Assembly (NCBI GenBank): GCA_002721875.1
Contig: PBLU01000020.1
Location: 60,477-66,046 of the forward strand
Direction of reading: 5' to 3'
Length of the DNA stretch: 5,570 nucleotides
DNA from: Chloroflexota bacterium
Lineage (GTDB): Bacteria > Chloroflexota > Dehalococcoidia > UBA1151 > TMED-70
Part shown: positions 1 to 5,034 of the stretch, in pieces
How the letters are laid out: every line of letters starts with the position of its first letter
How positions within the stretch are numbered: the first letter of the stretch is position 1
Made by a program: the position numbers and the translations under genes
The notes under the pieces: generated by a model
What the model saw: the letters and a program-made list of their open reading frames with translations, nothing else
Database searches by the model: none
What the model was told of the DNA's origin: nothing

Positions 1-129
1 CCTGAAGTATATGAATTTGTAAAGTTTTATCTAGAAAATGGAAAAATGCTTTCTGAAGAAGGTGGATATGTTGCTCTTCCTGAAGCTAATTATAATGAAA
101 GTTTATCTGAAATTGCAGAGTATAAATAA
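1..129 (+). CDS. pstS: PstS-like phosphate ABC transporter substrate-binding protein, C-terminal end (partial)
   Basis: This is an open frame entering from the left edge and ending at TAA 127-129; 42 residues are visible and the start lies outside the window. The visible tail has the arrangement usual at the end of periplasmic phosphate-binding proteins: a 'P-x-V-x-x-F-V-K-F-Y-L-E-N-G' helix (residues 1-14), then 'GGYVALPEANY' (21-31), then a short amphipathic helix. In the family this protein captures phosphate outside the membrane and passes it to PstC/PstA. No transporter permease or ATPase gene follows in this window; the next gene is lipid-related and lies beyond a hairpin, so any other pst genes would have to be upstream or elsewhere. 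With only the last 42 residues visible, another solute-binding protein cannot be excluded. Confidence 0.62.
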   Translation, partial: PEVYEFVKFYLENGKMLSEEGGYVALPEANYNESLSEIAEYK

Positions 130-141
130 TAGTCAATAAAG

Positions 142-179
142 TTACTAAATTAGATATGATTTCATATCTAATTTAGTAA
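142..179 (+). terminator. Perfect 18-bp inverted repeat after the PstS-like gene, probable 3'-end hairpin
   Basis: The left arm (142-159) and right arm (162-179) are exact reverse complements with only TT (160-161) between them. The outer bases 141 and 180 could add a G-U pair. The repeat starts 12 bases after the stop codon, where a transcription terminator or mRNA-stabilising hairpin is expected. The stem is AT-rich and is not followed by a run of T on the plus strand (the next bases are ATAAAAGTAC), so it is not a textbook intrinsic terminator. A palindromic protein-binding site is an alternative. Confidence 0.5.
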
Positions 180-195
180 TATAAAAGTACAAAAT

Positions 196-201
196 TATAA
201 T
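196..201 (+). promoter_or_regulatory. Candidate -10 box for the acyltransferase-glycosyltransferase pair
   Basis: TATAAT matches the sigma-70 -10 consensus exactly and sits 17 bases before the ATG at 219, which would give a short leader. The hexamer at the right distance for a -35 box (173-178, TTAGTA) is a poor match and lies inside the right arm of the inverted repeat. In such AT-rich sequence a TATAAT can arise by chance, so this is only suggestive. Confidence 0.3.
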
Positions 202-218
202 TTCATAGAATTCAACAG

Positions 219-842
219 ATGGTAACTTTAATATTTTTAATAATAGCCTTTTTTAGTGGTGCTATTCCATTCTCAATAATATTTACCAAAATTTTATCTG
301 GAAAAGATGTAAGAGAAGTTGGAGATAACAATCCTGGAGCTGTAAATGCCTGGAAAACAGGAGGAGCTCTAATAGGAATGTCTGTTATGTTTGTAGAATT
401 CCTTAAGGCCATATTACCTATTTGGCTTGCTTATCAATATTTTGATATTAGTGGTTATGATTTAGTTTTAGTTTCAGCAATGCCAATACTAGGTCATTCA
501 TTCTCACCTTTTTTAAAATTTAAAGGAGGTAAAGCTTTAGCAGTTACTGCTGCTATGTGGCTGGCTTTATTTAATGTTGAATCAGCTCTGATAATATTCG
601 GATTGTTAGCAATAATGTATACAATCCAAAAAAATGATGCATGGACAGTAAATATAGTTCATTTAGGATTTTTTATCTATGGAATGACAACTAATATATC
701 CAATGAACATATCTCAAATTCTCAGTTTATGTTTTTGTGGATATTTGCAAGTCTAGTTATGGTTTATAATCATAGAAAAGAATTACAATCTCCCCCAAAT
801 TTCAAAAGAGTAAAAGATCTTTTTGGAGTAAAGTATGATTGA
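219..842 (+). CDS. PlsY-like membrane acyltransferase (glycerol-3-phosphate acyltransferase family)
   Basis: This 207-residue protein belongs to the PlsY family, whose members use acyl-phosphate to acylate glycerol-3-phosphate at the cytoplasmic membrane, the first step of phospholipid synthesis. The length is normal (about 200). It has a hydrophobic N-terminus with 'SGAIP' (13-17) and further hydrophobic segments at about 52-72, 83-98, 108-135 and 168-183, consistent with the five-helix fold. Motif 1 reads GKDVREVGDNNPGAVNAWKTGG (residues 28-49): Arg32 is kept, but Asp36 stands where classical PlsY has the Ser of 'GSGN'. Motif 2 is clear: GHSFSPFLKFKGGKALA (92-108), with Ala106 in place of the usual Gly. 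Motif 3 keeps His185-Arg186, but Asn194 is displaced and the usual 'GtE' ending is missing. The ATG at 219 gives the expected family N-terminus, although I see no Shine-Dalgarno sequence before it. It overlaps the next gene by 8 bases. The fold is secure; a different acceptor is possible, so no plsY symbol is given. Confidence 0.85.
   Translation: MVTLIFLIIAFFSGAIPFSIIFTKILSGKDVREVGDNNPGAVNAWKTGGALIGMSVMFVEFLKAILPIWLAYQYFDISGYDLVLVSAMPILGHSFSPFLKFKGGKALAVTAAMWLALFNVESALIIFGLLAIMYTIQKNDAWTVNIVHLGFFIYGMTTNISNEHISNSQFMFLWIFASLVMVYNHRKELQSPPNFKRVKDLFGVKYD
825..828 (+). promoter_or_regulatory. Ribosome binding site fixing the glycosyltransferase start
   Basis: GGAG lies within the last codons of the acyltransferase gene, six bases before the ATG at 835. 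It supports that ATG even though it overlaps the upstream reading frame, and it points to coupled translation of the two genes. Confidence 0.6.
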
Positions 843-2049
843 TTTTTTTGATGAATTACTTCTAGTAATTGCAATAATTTCTTCATACACATTTGTCGTT
901 TCTTTTCTTAATTTAATTTCATTTTCTAAGCCAAAACCTCTTAATCCAAAATCAGAAGAATTAATTTCAATTATGGTGCCTTGTAGAAATGAGGAAGATA
1001 ATATTGATGATTGTGTTGAGTCTTTGGTAAATCAAGATTATGATAATATTGAAATTTTACTTATAGACGATAATTCAACTGATAACACACTTAATAAAAT
1101 AAAATTTTTATCCAGCAAATACTCAAATGTTTCTGCTATCAAAGGAAAAATACTTCCTAAAGAATGGGCAGGGAAAAATTGGGCATGTCATCAATTATCT
1201 AAGCTTTCTAAAGGTTCATATCTACTATTTATAGATGCTGATACTAGATTAGGTCAATATGCAGTTTCATCAGGTATTCGTGAAATACAAGAGAATAATT
1301 TAGAATTTTTAACATTAATACCTAAAAGAAAAATCTTAAACTTTACAGATTACTTAATTTGGATAATGGTTTCATTTTTTATTCTATGCTGGGTTCCTAT
1401 GTTAATTGCAAAGAAATTGCCATATAGTTTATTCGCAGCAGGATTTGGGCAATTTTTACTTTTTAATAAAGAAGCATATATAAAGATAGGTGGTCATGAA
1501 AAAATTAAAGGACTAGTATTAGATGATTTTGAATTAGCTAGATCAATTAAGACATTTGGTTTTTCAGCTTCAGTTTTAGATGGAACTAGTATAGTAGAAA
1601 CTAATGGTTATAAATCATCTATAGAAGCTGTAGATGGTCATGCTAAGTCTATTTTTGCAACATTTAGATATAATATTTTATTTTTTATATTTGCCTTTTT
1701 TGGATTATTGATTCTATTTTATCTACCCTTCTTAAATTTATTTTCTTATTTCTTAGGCATTGAATTACAAAGTAATTTTCTTACTTTATCTCTTTTATCT
1801 ATCGCATGTATTTTTGGATCTATTTTTATTTCTTCAAAATCATTTTCATTAAGTTTTTTTTCTAGTTTTCTTTATCCATTTGCAATGATAGTTCTTTTAT
1901 TTAGTGCTTACAGATCTTTTTTATCCTCTTTTGATGGTGACCTCAAATGGAAAGGTCGTTCAACACCATCTGTAGGATTAAGAAAACTTTATAGTATAAT
2001 TTTTGCTCCATTTTTTTTCATAAATTGGATACTTAAAAAGATAAGATAA
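835..2049 (+). CDS. Membrane-anchored family 2 glycosyltransferase (HpnB/CrtQ/CruC-like)
   Basis: This 404-residue protein has a GT-A glycosyltransferase domain facing the cytoplasm between membrane segments. It has an N-terminal hydrophobic helix (about 8-29), then the nucleotide-sugar-binding start VPCRNEE (48-54), IDDNSTDNT (77-85), the subfamily signature WAGKNWAC (111-118), and the metal-binding DxD motif DADT (134-137). A helix follows at about 172-191, then GQFLLF (205-210) and GGHE (219-222), the likely catalytic-base region LDDFELAR (229-236), three further hydrophobic segments (about 280-307, 314-333, 341-360), a WKGR motif (372-375) and a final hydrophobic stretch near 386-400. WAGKNWAC-DADT-GQFLLF-GGHE is the pattern of glycosyltransferases annotated as hopanoid-associated HpnB or carotenoid CrtQ/CruC; a processive QxxRW motif is not seen. 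It starts inside the acyltransferase gene with a good ribosome site, so the two probably act on the same lipid. The sugar and acceptor are unknown, and no hopanoid or carotenoid gene is visible. Confidence 0.83.
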   Translation: MIDFFDELLLVIAIISSYTFVVSFLNLISFSKPKPLNPKSEELISIMVPCRNEEDNIDDCVESLVNQDYDNIEILLIDDNSTDNTLNKIKFLSSKYSNVSAIKGKILPKEWAGKNWACHQLSKLSKGSYLLFIDADTRLGQYAVSSGIREIQENNLEFLTLIPKRKILNFTDYLIWIMVSFFILCWVPMLIAKKLPYSLFAAGFGQFLLFNKEAYIKIGGHEKIKGLVLDDFELARSIKTFGFSASVLDGTSIVETNGYKSSIEAVDGHAKSIFATFRYNILFFIFAFFGLLILFYLPFLNLFSYFLGIELQSNFLTLSLLSIACIFGSIFISSKSFSLSFFSSFLYPFAMIVLLFSAYRSFLSSFDGDLKWKGRSTPSVGLRKLYSIIFAPFFFINWILKKIR

Positions 2050-2099
2050 ATAGACTTAAGCACTATAAAAAGATCTAAATAGTTATAAACTAATAAAAA

Positions 2100-2105
2100 T
2101 ATAAT
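2100..2105 (+). promoter_or_regulatory. Candidate -10 box before the acyl-CoA dehydrogenase operon
   Basis: An exact TATAAT lies in the 79-base gap between the glycosyltransferase and dehydrogenase genes, 23 bases before the ATG at 2129. No convincing -35 hexamer is found 16-18 bases upstream. The gap is the largest between plus-strand genes after the acyltransferase start, so a new transcription unit here is plausible but not shown. The surrounding sequence is extremely AT-rich, which makes a chance match likely enough to keep confidence low. Confidence 0.28.
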
Positions 2106-2118
2106 TTACATACATAAT

Positions 2119-2123
2119 AGGTG
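2119..2123 (+). promoter_or_regulatory. Ribosome binding site of the first acyl-CoA dehydrogenase
   Basis: AGGTG, a partial match to AGGAGG, stands five bases before the ATG at 2129 and supports that start. The protein beginning there has the usual family N-terminus, with the helix 'FSKEDEDFRQELRSWI' following directly. Confidence 0.5.
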
Positions 2124-2128
2124 TTTTT

Positions 2129-3328
2129 ATGAGATATGAATTTAGTAAAGAAGATGAAGATTTTCGACAGGAACTTAGATCATGGATTCGAGATCAAATA
2201 CAAGGAGATTTTAAAGACTGGCAAGGTGTGGATGAATCTGCAGATGGATTTGAGTATGGTCTAGAAATAAGAAGAAAATTAGCTAAAAAAGGTTGGCTAA
2301 CTATGGCTTGGCCCAAGGAATATGGTGGTCAAGGAGCTTCATATATGAAGCAAGTGATTTTTAACGAAGAAATGTCGTACCATAGAATGCCTGGTAGAGA
2401 TGGTTTTGGAGCTAAAATGTTAGGTCCAACTTTGATGGTGCATGGAACAGAAGAACAAAAAAAGAGATTTTTACCACCAATAGCTAATGGAGAAGTTCAA
2501 TGGTGCCAAGGTTATTCAGAACCTGACTCCGGATCAGATCTAGCTTCATTAAAACTAAAAGTAGAAGATAAAGGTGATCATTGGCTTGTAAATGGTACAA
2601 AGGTCTGGACTTCCATGGCTCATAAGGCTTCATGGATATTTTTTCTAGGAAGAACTGATCCAGATGCCCCTAAACATAAAGGGATAAGCTTTTTCTTAGC
2701 AAATATTAAAGATGCAAATATCCAAGTTAAACCTATTATCAATATGGCAGGAAGCCACCATTTTAATCAAGTGATTTTTGAAGATGTAAAAATTCCTAAG
2801 GATGCATTAATAGGCGAGTTGAATAAAGGTTGGTATATTGCAGCTACATTACTAGACTTTGAAAGATCTGGTGTAGAATATCCTGCTACAGCAAGAAGAA
2901 ATTTTGAAGAAATCGTAGACCTTGTTAAGAATACTAAAGATAGTTTAGGGGTTCCTTTGATTAAGGATCCATACATAAATAAAACCTTAGTAGATCTAGA
3001 TTTAGATATTGAAGCTGCTAGACTTGTTGCTTACGAAGTTGCTTATCTTCAGTCTCAAGGAGAAGTTCCAAGTATTGAAGGATCAGTTGCAAAAATATTA
3101 GGTACTAAATTATCCCAAAAAGTTGCTAAAATTGGTACAGATTTTGCTGGCCTATACGGTCAATTATCTGACTCTTCTGCTCCTTTTGATGGTAAATATT
3201 TAAAGCAGCAACTAACTGTAACAGCTTATACTATTTTTGCTGGAACAACCGAGATTCAAAAAAATATAATTGCTACAAGAGGGTTAGGACTTCCTAGGGA
3301 AGATAAATTAAAAGTTAACAGTAAGTAG
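2129..3328 (+). CDS. Acyl-CoA dehydrogenase, alpha-type (catalytic) chain of a heteromeric FadE pair
   Basis: A 399-residue acyl-CoA dehydrogenase, of normal length, for FAD-dependent alpha-beta desaturation of an acyl-CoA in the cytoplasm. The N-terminal helical domain (about 1-120) includes MAWPKEYGGQGAS (59-71) and HGTEEQKKRFLPPI (105-118). The middle beta domain carries CQGYSEPDSGSDLASL (126-141) and the flavin-contacting KVWTS (158-162). The segment VIFEDVKIPKDALIGE (215-230) leads to the C-terminal helical domain. The Glu of the medium-chain-type 'YEGT' motif is Ala371 here (FAGTTEIQKNII, 370-381), so the likely base is Glu245 in DFERSG, the helix-G position used by long-chain and isovaleryl-CoA enzymes. 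The usual 'R-x-QFG-x-PI-x-x-FQ' FAD-binding stretch is absent; that region reads TKDSLGVPLIKDPYI (269-283). This combination fits FadE17/FadE26-like alpha chains that need a partner, and the partner gene follows 8 bases later. The substrate cannot be read from the sequence. Confidence 0.92.
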   Translation: MRYEFSKEDEDFRQELRSWIRDQIQGDFKDWQGVDESADGFEYGLEIRRKLAKKGWLTMAWPKEYGGQGASYMKQVIFNEEMSYHRMPGRDGFGAKMLGPTLMVHGTEEQKKRFLPPIANGEVQWCQGYSEPDSGSDLASLKLKVEDKGDHWLVNGTKVWTSMAHKASWIFFLGRTDPDAPKHKGISFFLANIKDANIQVKPIINMAGSHHFNQVIFEDVKIPKDALIGELNKGWYIAATLLDFERSGVEYPATARRNFEEIVDLVKNTKDSLGVPLIKDPYINKTLVDLDLDIEAARLVAYEVAYLQSQGEVPSIEGSVAKILGTKLSQKVAKIGTDFAGLYGQLSDSSAPFDGKYLKQQLTVTAYTIFAGTTEIQKNIIATRGLGLPREDKLKVNSK

Positions 3329-3336
3329 AGAAAAAA

Positions 3337-4461
3337 ATGGATCTAGGATTATCAGAAATACAAAAAATGCTTCAGGAATCATCTAGAGCTTTTTTAGAAG
3401 AAAATTGCCCTATGGATTTCATTAGAGCAATGGAATCTGATGAAATTGGAATAACTGATGAAATCTGGAAAAATATCGCAGAGATGGGTTGGTTAGGATT
3501 AATGATCCCTGAAGAATATGGAGGATCGGGATTTAAGTTTGATGATATGTCTATTCTATTAGAGGAAATGGGAAGAGTAGGTCTTTCAGGTCCTTTCTTT
3601 AGTACAGCTATCACTGGTGTACAAACTTTATTACTTTCAGGAACTGAAGAACAGAAAAAAGAAATTTTACCTAAAATTGCAACTGGTCAAATTAAAATTT
3701 CTCTAGCATTTAACGAAAAAACAGGAAGTTTTGATGAATCAGAAATTTCAAATACCACTTCAATTAAAAATAATGAAGGATGGACTTTGAACGGAGAAAA
3801 ACTTTTTGTTAATGATGCAAATTCTGCTGATTATTTTATTATAGCTGCATCAACTGAAAATCATGAGGGGACCTCTCTTTTTCTAGTTCCTAAAGATACA
3901 GAAGGAATAGAAATTCAGAAAATGGAAAGTATAGGTGGAGAAAAAATATATAAGGTTAACTTTCAAGAAATAAAATTAGAATCCTCTCAAATAATAGGAA
4001 AGGAAGGTGAAGGTTGGAATACTTTGGAAAAAGTATTTAATTATGGAGCCTCTGGTAAGTCTTCAGAAATGTCTGGTGCTGCAGCTAAAGTTATGGATAT
4101 GACTCTTGATTATATTAAAGATAGGAAGCAATTTGATAGACCAATAGGTTCTTTTCAAGCTGTTCAACACCATGCAGCTGATATGGCTATATTAACTAAA
4201 GTTTCAACTCAATTTTCTAGAAAAGCTTCTTGGAAACTTACAAATACAGATGATGCAGATTTAGATGTAAACAGATCAAAAGCTTATGTTTCAAAAGCGT
4301 TTCATGATGTTTGCCAAATTTCACATCAATTACATGGTGCAATTGGCTATACTTGGGACTATGATCTTCAAGTTTTAACTAGAAAAATGCAACACCAAAA
4401 ACTAGCATTTGGTGATTCAAATTTTCATAATAAAAAAATTAGCGATAAGCTGGATCTTTAA
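3337..4461 (+). CDS. Acyl-CoA dehydrogenase, beta-type (FAD-completing) chain of a heteromeric FadE pair
   Basis: A 374-residue member of the acyl-CoA dehydrogenase fold. The N-terminal helical domain (about 1-118) has GLMIPEEYGGSGF (54-66) and SGTEEQKKEILPKIA (101-115). The middle domain is degenerate: the usual 'T-E-P-x-G-S-D' loop reads AFNEKTGSFDESE (124-136), and the 'W-x-T/S' flavin motif is replaced by EKLFVNDANSADYF (154-167). The C-terminal domain keeps strong FAD-binding motifs: DRKQFDRPIGSFQAVQHHAAD (262-282) and QLHGAIGYTWDYDL (331-344), where Ala335 and Asp341 replace the usual Gly and Glu. No Glu is seen at the helix-G site (NYGASGKSS, 235-243), and the protein lacks the C-terminal catalytic motif. 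It therefore looks non-catalytic alone and complementary to the preceding chain. It starts 8 bases after that gene, with a weak GAG (3328-3330) overlapping the upstream stop codon, consistent with coupled translation. It resembles FadE18/FadE27-type partners; the substrate is unknown. Confidence 0.9.
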   Translation: MDLGLSEIQKMLQESSRAFLEENCPMDFIRAMESDEIGITDEIWKNIAEMGWLGLMIPEEYGGSGFKFDDMSILLEEMGRVGLSGPFFSTAITGVQTLLLSGTEEQKKEILPKIATGQIKISLAFNEKTGSFDESEISNTTSIKNNEGWTLNGEKLFVNDANSADYFIIAASTENHEGTSLFLVPKDTEGIEIQKMESIGGEKIYKVNFQEIKLESSQIIGKEGEGWNTLEKVFNYGASGKSSEMSGAAAKVMDMTLDYIKDRKQFDRPIGSFQAVQHHAADMAILTKVSTQFSRKASWKLTNTDDADLDVNRSKAYVSKAFHDVCQISHQLHGAIGYTWDYDLQVLTRKMQHQKLAFGDSNFHNKKISDKLDL

Positions 4462-4467
4462 GTATTA

Positions 4468-5031
4468 ATGAAAAAACTATTTATATGGATTAAAAATTAC
4501 CTTAATCATCCACTTGAAATTGGTGCTGTTTTACCTACCTCAAGATTTGCATCAAGATTAATGAGTTCAGAAATAAATAAATCTCCAGATAATGTTATTG
4601 TAGAACTTGGATCAGGAACAGGTAAGATAACAAGAGAAATATTGAACAGAGGTGTTAAAGAAAAAGATCTAATTTTAGTTGAGGTAAATGAAAACTTTTC
4701 AAAAATTTTAAAGTCTGACTTTCCTAATGCTAAAATAATCACCGAAAATGCTATCTCATTTTTAAGTAATTATGAAAAGAATTATTCGAATAAAATTACA
4801 CATATTATTTCGGGGATTCCATTAGTGTCTATGACCGAAGAAAATAGAGATAAATTATGTGAACTATCTATAAAAAATCTTCATTCCAAAGGAAAATTTA
4901 TCCAAATAACATATTTCTTAAGATGTTCTTTTTCAAAAAAAATAATCAATCAATATAACTTAAAAAAGAAATTAGTTGGTTTATCTATTTTGAATGTACC
5001 ACCAGCTTTTGTTTGGAAAATAGAAAAGTAA
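4468..5031 (+). CDS. PmtA-like phospholipid N-methyltransferase (SAM-dependent)
   Basis: A 187-residue class I SAM-dependent methyltransferase resembling the Rhodobacter/Agrobacterium PmtA group, which methylates phosphatidylethanolamine toward phosphatidylcholine at the inner face of the membrane. It begins with a short basic, aromatic helix (MKKLFIWIKNYLNHP, 1-15), as expected of PmtA's membrane-binding helix, followed by the group signature GAVLPTSRFASRLM (19-32). The SAM-binding loop is VELGSGTGKIT (45-55), and the acidic residue at the end of strand 2 is Glu72 (LVEVN). SGIPL (115-119) occupies motif IV, and the C-terminus has LNVPPAFVW (175-183). The absence of an NLPY motif argues against the related rRNA adenine dimethylase KsgA. 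The length matches the family (about 190-200). It begins 6 bases after the dehydrogenase stop with no clear ribosome site, so translation probably follows from upstream. Neither phosphatidylserine synthase nor decarboxylase genes are nearby, so another amine lipid could be the substrate. Confidence 0.75.
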   Translation: MKKLFIWIKNYLNHPLEIGAVLPTSRFASRLMSSEINKSPDNVIVELGSGTGKITREILNRGVKEKDLILVEVNENFSKILKSDFPNAKIITENAISFLSNYEKNYSNKITHIISGIPLVSMTEENRDKLCELSIKNLHSKGKFIQITYFLRCSFSKKIINQYNLKKKLVGLSILNVPPAFVWKIEK

Positions 5032-5034
5032 AAA

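Noticed and set aside
212..412. Minus-strand open frame of 66 codons inside the acyltransferase gene
   Set aside because: It lies opposite a clearly conserved plus-strand gene and shows no recognisable family features. The same applies to minus-strand frames at 2767-2976, 3372-3614 and 4506-4742.
835..2049. Naming the glycosyltransferase hpnB, crtQ or cruC and calling a hopanoid or carotenoid cluster
   Set aside because: The motifs are shared by all these groups, and no squalene-hopene cyclase, phytoene synthase or desaturase gene is present in the window to choose between them.
4468..5031. rRNA adenine dimethyltransferase (KsgA) for the small methyltransferase
   Set aside because: The NLPY-type motif IV is missing (SGIPL instead), the protein is too short, and the GAVLPTSR start and NVPPAFVW end match the PmtA group better.
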